From the NCBI GenBank assembly GCA_902794095.1, contig CADBFZ010000005.1, positions 62,001 through 126,000 of the forward strand: 64,000 nt of DNA, given 5' to 3'. Made by a program: the position numbers and the translations under genes. Source of the stretch: an uncultured Lachnospiraceae bacterium (GTDB lineage: Bacteria; Bacillota; Clostridia; Lachnospirales; Lachnospiraceae). The notes beneath the pieces are model-generated. The model was given only the letters and a program-made list of their open reading frames with translations, did not search any database and was not told the DNA's origin. Positions 45,303 through 53,554 of this stretch are shown one piece after another; positions within the stretch are counted from its first letter, which is position 1; each line of letters starts with the position of its first letter.

Positions 45303-45472
45303 ACAGATGCCGGCTCTCCCTTTTAATGTTCAACGCGCACACGCACTCGCGGCTCCGCGTTTTGCCGTAGCGGTTCTAAACTCGCACTTCACTTCATTCG
45401 TGCTCGTTAAGAACCGACGACAAAACAAGGGTGCGCTTTTGAACCATTAAAAGTAAGAACCGGCGTCAGCGG
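45303..45472. repeat. Structured hairpin element A
   Basis: About 170 bases form one long imperfect hairpin. Paired blocks from outside in: GCCGG region at 45309 with CCGGC near 45460; CTTTTAATG-TTCAA (45320-45333) with TTGAACCATTAAAAG (45439-45453); GCGCAC (45335-45340) with GTGCGC (45431-45436); GTTTTG-CCGT (45359-45368) with ACGACAAAAC (45417-45426); CGGTTCT (45371-45377) with AGAACCG (45410-45416); GCAC (45384-45387) with GTGC (45400-45403). It has no coding sequence. It is homologous to element B only when B is reversed and complemented. Confidence 0.8.
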
Positions 45473-45494
45473 ATTTTCGGCCCTGCTTTAAACA

Positions 45495-45650
45495 GGCCGG
45501 TATGTGCTTCAAGTATTTATAAGCGAACCCTTATTTTCGCGTCAGTACTTAATGAGAACGAGCTTTGCGAAGTTCGAATTTAGTACTGCTACGTGAAAAT
45601 GCGGAGCCGAGAGGCGTGTTCGCGGTAAATACTTGAAGTGCATGACGGCC
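45495..45650. repeat. Structured hairpin element B (inverted relative to A)
   Basis: About 156 bases form a second long hairpin. The outer stem pairs 45495-45519 with 45626-45650: 25 positions with one mismatch and three G-U type pairs. Inside, GCGAAC (45523-45528) pairs with GTTCGC (45618-45623), then AT-rich and CAGTACT/AGTACTG blocks pair around a TTTGCGAA-containing tip. When reversed and complemented it aligns with element A over about 90 bases. Between A and B is a small hairpin (CGGCCCTG with CAGGCCG, 45478-45499). The 480-base gap 45294-45773 contains only these, the promoter at 45677 and the rpmG leader. Confidence 0.8.
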
Positions 45651-45676
45651 GTAACTGCAAGCCTCAAAAAAAGTGC

Positions 45677-45706
45677 TTGACGAATAAAGCGCGACTATGA
45701 TACATT
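45677..45706 (+). promoter_or_regulatory. Promoter of rpmG-secE-nusG
   Basis: TTGACG at 45677-45682 is followed by overlapping -10 candidates: GATACA (45699-45704, spacing 16) and TACATT (45701-45706, spacing 18). It starts 27 bases after element B. The exact -10 is uncertain. Confidence 0.55.
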
Positions 45707-45773
45707 ACTTTAGCGGCTGATTAGAGGCCTATTTTTTTCGCTCTAAGTTTTTAACGGGCAGGAAGGAAAGATT

Positions 45774-45923
45774 ATGCGTACAAAGATTACACTTGCTTGC
45801 ACCGAGTGCAAACAGCGCAACTACAACACTACCAAGGATAAGAAGACCATGCCTGACCGCATGGAGATCAAGAAGTATTGCAGATTTTGCAAGAAGCATA
45901 CACTTCATAAGGAAACAAAGTAA
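45774..45923 (+). CDS. rpmG: 50S ribosomal protein L33 (bL33)
   Basis: The 49-residue zinc-ribbon ribosomal protein of the large subunit starts at the ATG at 45774 behind GGAAGGAAAG. Two CxxC pairs (CTEC near residue 9 and CRFC near 36) mark the zinc-binding form of L33. It is followed 27 bases later by secE, the usual order rpmG-secE-nusG. Confidence 0.95.
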   Translation: MRTKITLACTECKQRNYNTTKDKKTMPDRMEIKKYCRFCKKHTLHKETK

Positions 45924-45950
45924 TCATATCCTATAGAAGGAGATCGGCTG

Positions 45951-46151
45951 ATGGCAGATTCTAATAAGGAAAACAAGATCAGCTTCTTTGACGGTGTGAA
46001 AGCAGAGTTCGGAAAGATTGTTTGGCCGAACGGAAAGAGTGCTTTCAGACAGTCTGTTGCTGTTATCATCATTTCGGTTGTTGCAGGTCTTATCATCGCT
46101 CTGATCGACTATGTTGCTCAGAACGGCGTTAACTGGCTTACTTCATTATAA
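45951..46151 (+). CDS. secE: Preprotein translocase subunit SecE
   Basis: The 66-residue single-segment SecE type typical of Gram-positives. It stabilises SecY in the Sec translocon. FFDGVKAEFGKIVWPNGKS (about residues 9-27) is the conserved cytoplasmic amphipathic helix, followed by a membrane segment at about 32-55. It starts behind AGAAGGAGA and is followed 12 bases later by nusG. Confidence 0.95.
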   Translation: MADSNKENKISFFDGVKAEFGKIVWPNGKSAFRQSVAVIIISVVAGLIIALIDYVAQNGVNWLTSL

Positions 46152-46163
46152 GGAGGACCGCTC

Positions 46164-46724
46164 GTGGCAGAAGCAGAAGCAAAATGGTACGTGGTCCACA
46201 CCTATTCCGGCTATGAGAATAAGGTTAAGCTGGATCTTGAGAAGACCATTGCCAACAATAAAGAATTAGCTGAAAAGATTCTCGGTGTTGAAGTACCTAC
46301 CGAGAGTGTTATGGAAGTTAAGGATGGCAAGAAGAAGGTCGTAGACCGCAAGATGTGTCCCGGTTATGTCATTGTTCACATGGAACTCAATGACAAGACT
46401 TGGTATGTGGTCAGAAATACCAGAGGCGTTACCGGATTCGTAGGACCCGGAAGCAGCCCCGTTCCTCTTACCGAGCAGGAGCTTGTAAATCTTAAGATAG
46501 GTAAGCCCGCACCCGGTGCAGGAGTTGAAGAGAAGGCTCCTAAGAGAGATTACGGTATCAAGGTCGGAGATCTTATCGCAGTTGTTGACGGTACCTGGAA
46601 AGATACCGAGGGCAAGGCTCTTAAGATTGACGATAACAAGCAGACCGTTACCATCAACGTTGAGATGTTCGGAAGAGAGACTCCTCTCGAAGTTCCTCTC
46701 GATAACGTCAGAAGAATGGGTTGA
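46164..46724 (+). CDS. nusG: Transcription termination/antitermination factor NusG
   Basis: The 186-residue factor binds RNA polymerase and modulates pausing and termination. The NGN domain (KWYVVHTYSGYENKVK near the start; CPGYVIVHMEL; VRNTRGVTGFVG) is followed by the C-terminal KOW domain (KVGDLIAVVDGTWKDTEGK). The start is a GTG behind AAGGAGG. The adjacent rplK leader suggests the ribosomal genes have additional control. Confidence 0.97.
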   Translation: MAEAEAKWYVVHTYSGYENKVKLDLEKTIANNKELAEKILGVEVPTESVMEVKDGKKKVVDRKMCPGYVIVHMELNDKTWYVVRNTRGVTGFVGPGSSPVPLTEQELVNLKIGKPAPGAGVEEKAPKRDYGIKVGDLIAVVDGTWKDTEGKALKIDDNKQTVTINVEMFGRETPLEVPLDNVRRMG

Positions 46725-46734
46725 TAAGATATTA

Positions 46735-46818
46735 CCGGGGGAAACCCCGTTGATATATAGTAATTTAAACAGTGGGAGTGTGCTCCGGCACGATCACCAC
46801 GGATCCGTAGAATTACGG
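46735..46818 (+). promoter_or_regulatory. rplK-rplA leader with conserved-looking hairpins
   Basis: The 116-base nusG-rplK gap has three hairpins: CGGGG with CCCCG (46735-46749), GTGG...CCAC at 46773-46800 enclosing a TGTGC/GGCAC pair, and CCGTA with TACGG (46805-46818) just before the ribosome-binding site. Autoregulation of the L11-L1 operon by L1 binding its leader is established in E. coli; that this leader is the site here is an inference. Confidence 0.5.
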
Positions 46819-46840
46819 AATAATAACAGGAGGTGCCGTT

Positions 46841-47266
46841 ATGGCAAAAAAAGTAGAAGGCTATATCAAGTTACAGATTCCGGCCGGCAAGGCTACACCT
46901 GCGCCCCCGGTAGGTCCTGCACTTGGACAGCATGGTGTTAACATCGTTGAGTTCACCAAGCAGTTCAACGCAAGAACCGCTGACAAGGGAGATACCATTA
47001 TCCCCGTTGTCATCACAGTTTATGCAGACAGATCTTTCAGCTTCATCACCAAGACTCCCCCTGCAGCTGTTCTTATCAAGAAGGCAGCTAAGGTTCAGAA
47101 GGCTTCTGGTGTACCCAACAAGAACAAGGTAGGAAGCATCACCAAGGCTCAGGTCAAAGAGATCGCAGAGACTAAGATGCCCGACCTTAACGCAGCATCC
47201 ATCGAGGCAGCAATGAGCATGATCGAGGGAACCGCACGTAGCATGGGTATCACTATCAGCGAGTAA
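46841..47266 (+). CDS. rplK: 50S ribosomal protein L11 (uL11)
   Basis: The 141-residue protein of the GTPase-associated centre binds 23S rRNA with L10. It opens [20 protein letters not shown], followed by [11 protein letters not shown] and the C-terminal [13 protein letters not shown] region; these are signatures of L11. A GGAGG site precedes the ATG. The thiostrepton-site prolines near residue 20 are present. Confidence 0.98.
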   Translation: MAKKVEGYIKLQIPAGKATPAPPVGPALGQHGVNIVEFTKQFNARTADKGDTIIPVVITVYADRSFSFITKTPPAAVLIKKAAKVQKASGVPNKNKVGSITKAQVKEIAETKMPDLNAASIEAAMSMIEGTARSMGITISE

Positions 47267-47288
47267 ACTTTCGTAGGAGGATAAAATA

Positions 47289-47981
47289 ATGAAGCATGGC
47301 AAGAAATATTCGGAAGCTGCTAAGCTCGTCGAGCGCGGAACTTTCTACGATCCCGCTGATGCAGTAGCACTTGTTAAGAAGACCGCTTCCGCTAAGTTTG
47401 ATGAAACTGTAGAACTTCACATTCGTACAGGATGTGACGGAAGACACGCTGACCAGCAGATCCGTGGTGCAGTAGTTCTCCCCAGTGGTACCGGTAAGGA
47501 CGTAAGAGTACTGGTATTCGCAAAGGGCGATAAGCTGACCGAGGCTCAGAACGCTGGAGCTGACTTCGTAGGTGGAGAAGAGCTCATCCCCAAGATCCAG
47601 AACGAGGGATGGTTTGAATTCGACGTTGTAGTTGCAACTCCCGACATGATGGGTGTTGTAGGACGTCTCGGTAAGGTTCTCGGACCTAAGGGTCTCATGC
47701 CTAACCCTAAGGCAGGAACCGTTACCATGGATGTTGCAAAAGCAATTGCAGACATCAAAGCAGGTAAGATTGAGTACAGACTCGACAAGGCAAACATCGT
47801 ACATGTTCCCGTAGGAAAGGTTTCTTTCACTGAGGATCAGCTTCAGGCTAACTACGATGCAGTTATCGATGCCATCCTTAAGGCTAAGCCCAGCACCATC
47901 AAGGGACAGTATCTCAAGAGCGTAACTCTTGCTACTACCATGGGCCCCGGCATCCACGTAACCACCGCTAAGTACTCATAA
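47289..47981 (+). CDS. rplA: 50S ribosomal protein L1 (uL1)
   Basis: The 230-residue protein of the L1 stalk helps release tRNA from the E site. The signature [15 protein letters not shown] is at about residues 134-148, with [17 protein letters not shown] near 55. It follows rplK by 22 bases in the standard order. It is also the likely autoregulator of rplK-rplA. Confidence 0.98.
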   Translation: MKHGKKYSEAAKLVERGTFYDPADAVALVKKTASAKFDETVELHIRTGCDGRHADQQIRGAVVLPSGTGKDVRVLVFAKGDKLTEAQNAGADFVGGEELIPKIQNEGWFEFDVVVATPDMMGVVGRLGKVLGPKGLMPNPKAGTVTMDVAKAIADIKAGKIEYRLDKANIVHVPVGKVSFTEDQLQANYDAVIDAILKAKPSTIKGQYLKSVTLATTMGPGIHVTTAKYS

Positions 47982-48003
47982 TAAGATCAATAAGTATTTG
48001 TCC

Positions 48004-48033
48004 TTGACGGGATAAACAGTAATGTGATATTCT
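48004..48033 (+). promoter_or_regulatory. Promoter of rplJ-rplL
   Basis: TTGACG at 48004-48009 with GATATT at 48026-48031 (spacing 16) or TATTCT at 48028-48033 (spacing 18). It begins the transcript containing the L10 leader. Confidence 0.7.
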
Positions 48034-48039
48034 GTGCAA

Positions 48040-48152
48040 GGTCTAAATAAGCCGAAGACAGCAGGCATCGGGAAACCGTGTAAGCCCAGCCGAGGTGATG
48101 AATATATGATCATCTTCATCTCCCGTGTCTTCAGATACGGGAGATTTTTTTC
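48040..48152 (+). promoter_or_regulatory. Ribosomal protein L10 leader with attenuator
   Basis: The segment GCCGAAGACAGCAGG (48050-48064) and CCAGCCGAGGTGATGAA further on match the conserved L10 leader that binds the L10(L12)4 complex. It is followed by a terminator hairpin: ATCTCCCGT with ACGGGAGAT (48118-48146) and a run of T to about 48151, upstream of rplJ. Binding of excess L10 complex is expected to favour termination (known for the class). Confidence 0.82.
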
Positions 48153-48187
48153 GGCCTCGTATTAAAAATCTAACAGGAGGTAAGAAA

Positions 48188-48748
48188 ATGGCAAAGATCG
48201 AAGAGAAGAAGCCCATAGTCGCTGAGATCAGCGAGTACATCGATGGTGCACAGTCAGTTGTTGCGGTAGATTATCGCGGACTTACCGTTGCCCAGGATAC
48301 CGAGCTTCGTAAGAGCCTTCGTGAGGCTGGAGTTGTTTACAAGGTTTACAAGAATACTTTCCTTACAAGAGCATTCGAAGGAACCGATTTCGCACAGCTC
48401 GACAAAGTTCTCGAAGGACCCACCGCAGTTGCTATCTCTAAGGATGATGCAACCGCTCCCGCAAGAGTACTTGCAAAGTTCGCTAAGACCGCTCCCGCAC
48501 TTGAGATCAAGGCAGGCGTTGTCGAGGGAACATTCTATGATGCTAACGGAATGCAGAGCATTTCCAACATCCCTTCAAGGGAAGAGCTCCTTTCCAAGTT
48601 CCTTGGAAGCATCCAGAGCCCTATCACCAATTTTGCTCGCTGCGTAAAGCAGATTGCAGAAAAAGGTGGCGAAGCAGCTCCCGCTGCTGAGGCTCCCGCA
48701 GAAGCACCTGCTGAAGAGGCAGCTGCAGAAGCACCCGCTGAAGCATAA
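48188..48748 (+). CDS. rplJ: 50S ribosomal protein L10 (uL10)
   Basis: The 186-residue stalk base protein carries L7/L12 dimers. It begins at the ATG at 48188, behind AGGAGG; the upstream in-frame extension to 48125 lies in the leader terminator and is rejected. Core motifs include VVVADYRGLTVAQ-like AVDYRGLTVAQDTELR and YKVYKNTFLTRAF. The last 25 residues are an Ala/Glu/Pro-rich tail that exceeds the usual helix and looks like simple-repeat expansion (AEAPAEAPAEEA). Confidence 0.96.
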   Translation: MAKIEEKKPIVAEISEYIDGAQSVVAVDYRGLTVAQDTELRKSLREAGVVYKVYKNTFLTRAFEGTDFAQLDKVLEGPTAVAISKDDATAPARVLAKFAKTAPALEIKAGVVEGTFYDANGMQSISNIPSREELLSKFLGSIQSPITNFARCVKQIAEKGGEAAPAAEAPAEAPAEEAAAEAPAEA

Positions 48749-48804
48749 TAGTTTCGGCATTCCAAATTTTGTAAATATCTAAATCTTTTATGGAGGAAAA
48801 TAAA

Positions 48805-49176
48805 ATGGCTAAATTATCTGCACAGGAAATTCTTGATGCAATTAAGGAGCTCAGCGTTCTTGAGCTTAATGATCTTGTAAAGGCTGTTGAGGATGAGTTC
48901 GGCGTATCTGCAGCAGCTGGTGTTGTTGTAGCAGCAGGCCCCGCAGCAGGCCCTGCAGAGGAGAAGACCGAGTTCGACGTTGAGCTTACTGAGGCTGGCG
49001 CTGAGAAGGTTAAGGTTATCAAGGTTGTTCGTGAGATCACCGGACTTGGACTTAAGGAAGCTAAGGACGCAGTTGAGGCTGCTCCCAAGGTTATCAAAGA
49101 GGCAGCTGCTAAGGCAGAGGCTGAGGATATCAAGAAGAAGCTCGAGGAAGTTGGAGCTAAGGTTACCCTTAAGTAA
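48805..49176 (+). CDS. rplL: 50S ribosomal protein L7/L12 (bL12)
   Basis: The 123-residue stalk protein stimulates GTPases of translation. It starts at the ATG at 48805, behind GGAGG; an ATG at 48790 overlaps that site. The N-terminal dimer region ([20 protein letters not shown]), an Ala/Gly hinge and the C-terminal [20 protein letters not shown] block are all normal. A terminator follows at once, which separates it from rpoB. Confidence 0.97.
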   Translation: MAKLSAQEILDAIKELSVLELNDLVKAVEDEFGVSAAAGVVVAAGPAAGPAEEKTEFDVELTEAGAEKVKVIKVVREITGLGLKEAKDAVEAAPKVIKEAAAKAEAEDIKKKLEEVGAKVTLK

Positions 49177-49195
49177 TCAGGTATCTTTAATATCA

Positions 49196-49227
49196 AACAG
49201 GGACGCATTACGCGCCCCTGTTTTTTT
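49196..49227 (+). terminator. Rho-independent terminator after rplL
   Basis: ACAGGG-CGC pairs with GCG-CCCTGT around ATTAC (49198-49220), followed by seven T. It ends the rplJ-rplL transcript; rpoB is not cotranscribed from here. Confidence 0.88.
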
Positions 49228-49366
49228 GTTTTCTTTTTTCGGAAAAGTGTGACCTGAGTGATCTGACTTCCGTCGACATATTGGGGAGAAAACATAAGCA
49301 CCTGATATAACGATGATTAAAATAATTAAGAATTTCAGTAAACTCTTTATGATTTCTTTAACATCG

Positions 49367-49394
49367 TTGTCTTTTGCAATCGGTGTGTTATCAT
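49367..49394 (+). promoter_or_regulatory. Promoter of the ABC cassette
   Basis: TTGTCT at 49367-49372 and TATCAT at 49389-49394 have 16-base spacing, about 60 bases before the ATPase start. The rest of the gap 49228-49458 shows nothing else I can support. Confidence 0.5.
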
Positions 49395-49458
49395 AAACAA
49401 GGTGTAATAAAAAACGTTTTTATAACTCTTAGTTTTTTAATAGTTCGGAGACAGTTTT

Positions 49459-50250
49459 ATGGAAAAACCTGTTATTCAGGTTAAAAATCTATACAAGATC
49501 TATCGCATCGGAGATAACAAAGTCAAAGCACTGAATGGTGTGGACTTTTCCATCTCAAAAGGTGAGTTCTGTTGTATCGTCGGTACTTCCGGTTCGGGTA
49601 AATCCACTCTTTTAAATATGATGGCCGGTCTTGAACCTCCCACCAGAGGAGAGATAATCATTGCCGGTGAGCACATCGAGAAAAAGAACGAATCAAAGCT
49701 TGTTGTTTTCAGGCAGGAGCATGTCGGTTTTATTTTTCAGTCATATAACCTGATGCCCAATCTGACGGCAATCGAGAATGTGGCGCTGCCGCTTACTTTC
49801 CAGGGAGTTCCCAAAGCTATCAGGGAAAAGAAAGCGATACGAATGCTTAAGCTCGTAGGACTGGGAAAGTTCCTGACGCACAGACCGGGACAGATGTCCG
49901 GAGGACAGCAGCAAAGAGTTGGTATCGCAAGAGCGCTGGTAGTTGATCCGGAGATTGTATTTGCGGATGAGCCCACGGGAAACCTCGACTCGAACACGAC
50001 ACTTGAAGTCCTCAAACTGATGCAGAAAATCGTACACGAGAAAAACCAGACAATGGTAATGGTTACTCACGATAATTACCTTGCATCATTCGGAGATAAA
50101 GTAATACACATACGAGACGGTAAGATTATCGGAATCGATGAACATCCGGGTGGCCGGACGGAATTAAACGAAAACGAGATTACGGACATGTATCCGGGCG
50201 GAACGCTTGCGGTACCCGGAGAGGAGATCACACCTTATGAAAATGCTTAA
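49459..50250 (+). CDS. MacB/LolD-type ABC transporter ATPase
   Basis: The 263-residue ATPase has Walker A GTSGSGKST (about residues 42-50), signature MSGGQQQRVGIARAL (about 146-160) and Walker B VFADEPTGNLD (about 168-178). The FtsE/MacB/LolD group powers mechanotransmission rather than simple import. It overlaps the next gene by 14 bases, and the matching permease is at 51998. No Shine-Dalgarno is strong (TTCGGAGA). Confidence 0.93.
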   Translation: MEKPVIQVKNLYKIYRIGDNKVKALNGVDFSISKGEFCCIVGTSGSGKSTLLNMMAGLEPPTRGEIIIAGEHIEKKNESKLVVFRQEHVGFIFQSYNLMPNLTAIENVALPLTFQGVPKAIREKKAIRMLKLVGLGKFLTHRPGQMSGGQQQRVGIARALVVDPEIVFADEPTGNLDSNTTLEVLKLMQKIVHEKNQTMVMVTHDNYLASFGDKVIHIRDGKIIGIDEHPGGRTELNENEITDMYPGGTLAVPGEEITPYENA

Positions 50251-51976
50251 CAGATCATTAGAGAAATTTTTTATTTTATTATTCGTCGCAATCGCAGTGA
50301 TGATGATTCCTGTAAATGCGTTGCACGTCAGCGCTGCGGGATTTGATGCATCGTTCTTATCCTCGGGACATAGCGGAACCGACGTAATAGATGATTCCGA
50401 CAGACAGGCGGCATACAATTACCTGATCCAGTATAAGAACAATATAATTAATGTTAATAATCCTTCTCAGGATATCAGGGACAGACTTGAAACGGTTTGG
50501 AACGCAGCCAATACCGCAATAGCCAACGACTCTCAGATGACTGCTGCAGGACTTATTTCCTATGTCGGCGAGACTATTTCAAATTTTGATGCGGTTATCG
50601 GAGATCAGATCAATGTCTCCAACACTGAGGATTTCCTTTTCATCAATAACAATTCACTTGTTACTACCGCAACTTACGGACAGTATACTTACCTTACTCT
50701 TTCACTTATCAATGTAGGTAAGGTTGATGTTACCGATGTCGTACTTACTCCTCAGGAGAGCACCGATATCAACAAGTGGCCCTTCGAGATTACCACCGCA
50801 TCAAACGTACTTATTATTCCCAAGATCAAAGCATCAAGCGATATCGGTCTTGCACATACTTATGCTCAGGAAGCAACATGGATATTCCTTGTATCAAATA
50901 ATGCAAAGACCGGAACCTATCCTCTTACTTTCAATGTTCAGTACTACAGAAACGGAAAGTTCTCTTCAACAGAGATTACAACATACATCAACATCATTGG
51001 TGCACCCGGTGCAGGAGAACTAACTCCCAGCGAAGCAAATAAGGATGATAAAGTATCCACTCCCAGAATTATCGTAACCGGATTCAGAACTGATCCCGAA
51101 GTAGTATATGCAGGTGATACATTCAACCTCACCATTTCAGTGCAGAACACTTCCGCTTCAACTGCGGTTTCAAATATCCAGTTCGACCTCAAGGCTGCAA
51201 GTGAAGGTAACAATAACGAGACAACATATGAAGCATTCCTTCCCACATCGGGATCCGCTACGATATTTGTCCCGTCCATAACACCAGGTGCAACTGCAAA
51301 CATTTCCATCGAGATGACTGCAAGAAGCGACCTGATGCAGAAGCCCTATGTAATCACCTTGAATGCATCATATGAAGACAGTGACAGAAATCCTTACACC
51401 ATGTCTTCAAACATATCCATTCCTGTTAAGCAGGAAGCGAGAATCGATACCGGAGAGTATGAGATTCTTCCTGATGCAATCGATGTAGGCAATCAGACAA
51501 ATATCATGTTCCCTGTTTATAACAAGGGAAAGACCACTCTTTACAATGTTCAGGTTGATTTCATCGGTGATTCCGTTGAAGGAGGTTCCACATATCTCGG
51601 AAAGCTTGAGCCCGGTGCAACCGGTAATGTAGATGCCATGGTAACCGGTATCGCACCCACCATGGATGACGGTATAATCATTGCAAGGGTTTCATATGAA
51701 GACGAGGCCGGCAATGTATCCTATATTGAAAAAGAAATCACTCTCTTCGTCATGGAGCCTTACTATCCCGAAGATGATTTCGGATACGATGACGGATTCT
51801 ATACCGACGATGAGTTCGGAGACGGTGAAGAACAGGGTGGCGGAATTTTCTGGAAGCCGATTATCATTACTGTTGTAGTGCTTGCGGCTGTCGGAATAAT
51901 CGTATGGCGTGTAGTTGCAAAGAAGCGTAAAGAAAAGAAGTTGCTTGAATCATTCGATGATGACGATTTTGAATGA
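50237..51976 (+). CDS. Secreted CARDB-like protein, membrane-anchored at C-terminus
   Basis: The 579-residue exported protein starts at the ATG at 50237, inside the end of the ATPase gene, behind GGAGAGGAG. A signal peptide (about residues 1-34) is followed by beta-sandwich repeats of the CARDB/NPCBM-associated kind: SLINVGKVDVTDVVL near 155, SVQNTSASTAVSNIQF near 305, FPVYNKGKTTLYNV near 430. A C-terminal membrane segment (about 541-562) and a charged tail (KKRKEKK, then an acidic end) anchor it. It is probably an external partner of the MacB-like permease that follows. The cargo is unknown. Confidence 0.82.
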   Translation: MKMLNRSLEKFFILLFVAIAVMMIPVNALHVSAAGFDASFLSSGHSGTDVIDDSDRQAAYNYLIQYKNNIINVNNPSQDIRDRLETVWNAANTAIANDSQMTAAGLISYVGETISNFDAVIGDQINVSNTEDFLFINNNSLVTTATYGQYTYLTLSLINVGKVDVTDVVLTPQESTDINKWPFEITTASNVLIIPKIKASSDIGLAHTYAQEATWIFLVSNNAKTGTYPLTFNVQYYRNGKFSSTEITTYINIIGAPGAGELTPSEANKDDKVSTPRIIVTGFRTDPEVVYAGDTFNLTISVQNTSASTAVSNIQFDLKAASEGNNNETTYEAFLPTSGSATIFVPSITPGATANISIEMTARSDLMQKPYVITLNASYEDSDRNPYTMSSNISIPVKQEARIDTGEYEILPDAIDVGNQTNIMFPVYNKGKTTLYNVQVDFIGDSVEGGSTYLGKLEPGATGNVDAMVTGIAPTMDDGIIIARVSYEDEAGNVSYIEKEITLFVMEPYYPEDDFGYDDGFYTDDEFGDGEEQGGGIFWKPIIITVVVLAAVGIIVWRVVAKKRKEKKLLESFDDDDFE

Positions 51977-51997
51977 TCCGAAAAGGCTAAAGAATAA

Positions 51998-53356
51998 ATG
52001 AGTATTATCGATCTTCTCCGGATGAGTCTGGAGAGCCTGTTCAAGAGAAAAGTGCGTACCATTCTGACAATCATGGGAGTTGTTATAGGAACAACTTCCA
52101 TAGTTGTCATGATTTCGCTTGGTATCGGAATGAAGGAAGCCCTTCTTTCAGAGTATGAATCTTACGGTGGGCTTAAGAGTGTTGAGGTTAGCAGCCCCGG
52201 AAGATATGACGATACCGATAAGGACAAAGATCCCGAGGAAACACTTCTGACCGATGCAAGGGTTCAGGAGTTTGAGGCGATGGAACATGTTGATTCCGTT
52301 GATCCCTGCCTTACTGCGCAGGTCGTTATCAAATGCGGGATTTACGAGGGCTGGTTTACGCTTCAGGGTGTAAGCAGGAAGGTGCTTGAGGAAAAAGCAG
52401 AATTGCTCGGACAGGGAAGTATTCCGGCAGAAGGCGGCGAACTGCAGCTTATTTACGGAAATATGATCCCTGCGGATTTTTGTAATACCAAGACCAACAG
52501 CTATGAATACTGGGACACCGGCGAACTTCCTAATATTGATCTGATGAACGATCAGGTGTATGTGATCTTCGATACAAGCAGATATCCCAATGCATATGAT
52601 GATAACGGCAATCCTTTGCCTGCAGCCAAGAAGTATATAGTTGAAACTGCGGGAGTTTTCGCGGGCGAACCCGGCGAATGGAGCCAGGATTCTTACAATA
52701 TTTATTGTGATATAGATGCCCTTAAGGAGGTCCTTCAGAGAGAATTCAAGGGCAGAGTTATCCCGGGACAGCCGACCAGAAAAAACGGAAAGCCTTATAA
52801 GGATCTGTTTTATTCATCACTTGTTGTAAATGTCGATGAAATGGAAAATGTAACAGGCGTCCAACAGATCATATCCGACATGGGATACCAGGCATATTCC
52901 AATGCGGAATGGATCGAGTCTGACATGCAGATCATGAACATTATCCAGGCGGTACTCGGAGGTATCGGCGGAATCTCTTTGTTCGTTGCTGCGATCGGAA
53001 TCACCAATACAATGATGATGTCCATCTATGAGAGGACCAAGGAGATCGGTATCATGAAGGTTATCGGATGCCGCATCAGGGATATACAGCTCCTCTTTCT
53101 TATAGAAGCGGGATATATCGGATTTATAGGAGGCGGAATCGGAATGCTGCTGTCCTATACCATATCCTATGTCATGAATAAAGTTCTGGGACTGGGTGCG
53201 ATGATGTTCGAAGACGGCGCTAAGCTTTCGGTCATTCCGCCCTGGCTTGCCCTTCTTGCGATTACCTTTGCTGCTCTTATAGCTATGATTGCGGGCTTCC
53301 TTCCCTCTTTGAGAGCTATGAAGCTGTCGCCTCTTGCCGCCATCAGAGCAGAGTAA
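51998..53356 (+). CDS. MacB-like ABC transporter permease
   Basis: The 452-residue permease has an N-terminal membrane segment (about residues 19-40), a large extracytoplasmic MacB_PCD domain (about 60-300), and three membrane segments in a FtsX fold (from GIGGISLFVAAIGITN near 325 to GFLPSLRAMKLSPLAAIRAE at the end). It pairs with the ATPase at 49459. In MacB-type systems such pairs expel proteins, peptides or drugs or handle lipoproteins; no choice is possible here. The three-gene cassette has its own promoter and a hairpin after it. Confidence 0.92.
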   Translation: MSIIDLLRMSLESLFKRKVRTILTIMGVVIGTTSIVVMISLGIGMKEALLSEYESYGGLKSVEVSSPGRYDDTDKDKDPEETLLTDARVQEFEAMEHVDSVDPCLTAQVVIKCGIYEGWFTLQGVSRKVLEEKAELLGQGSIPAEGGELQLIYGNMIPADFCNTKTNSYEYWDTGELPNIDLMNDQVYVIFDTSRYPNAYDDNGNPLPAAKKYIVETAGVFAGEPGEWSQDSYNIYCDIDALKEVLQREFKGRVIPGQPTRKNGKPYKDLFYSSLVVNVDEMENVTGVQQIISDMGYQAYSNAEWIESDMQIMNIIQAVLGGIGGISLFVAAIGITNTMMMSIYERTKEIGIMKVIGCRIRDIQLLFLIEAGYIGFIGGGIGMLLSYTISYVMNKVLGLGAMMFEDGAKLSVIPPWLALLAITFAALIAMIAGFLPSLRAMKLSPLAAIRAE

Positions 53357-53375
53357 TAACGCGTTTTCTTTTGGC

Positions 53376-53400
53376 CCCCGAAAGGGGGCTTAAAAAATTT
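53376..53400 (+). terminator. Weak terminator after the ABC cassette
   Basis: GCCCCC and GGGGGC form a 6-bp stem around GAAA (53376-53391), followed by TTAAAAAATTTT. The U tract is broken, so termination may be partial. Confidence 0.6.
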
Positions 53401-53423
53401 TGTGAAATCTTTTAAAAATCCAC

Positions 53424-53452
53424 TTGACCGCTTGAATTTATAATGATATTAT
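53424..53452 (+). promoter_or_regulatory. Promoter of rpoB-rpoC
   Basis: TTGACC at 53424-53429 and TATTAT at 53447-53452 have 17-base spacing, about 100 bases before the rpoB start. A TATAAT at 53439-53444 has no matching -35. Confidence 0.7.
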
Positions 53453-53554
53453 GGATGATGCACGTTTCTGCGACGAGCTCTTTTTTTGCACGGCAAAAAA
53501 CGGTTCGCGCATAAACCGGAAAAAGTCAACAGAAAGAACGGGGTGAAAGTGTCA

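Noticed and set aside
45301..45660. tRNA or rRNA genes in the structured region
   Set aside because: The hairpins are far longer than tRNA arms and no anticodon or acceptor pattern appears.
48125..48187. Longer rplJ start upstream of 48188
   Set aside because: The extension lies over the leader terminator and lacks L10 sequence; GGAGG fits 48188.
53486..53554. Longer rpoB start
   Set aside because: It begins at a TTG with no ribosome-binding site, and the extra residues do not resemble RpoB.
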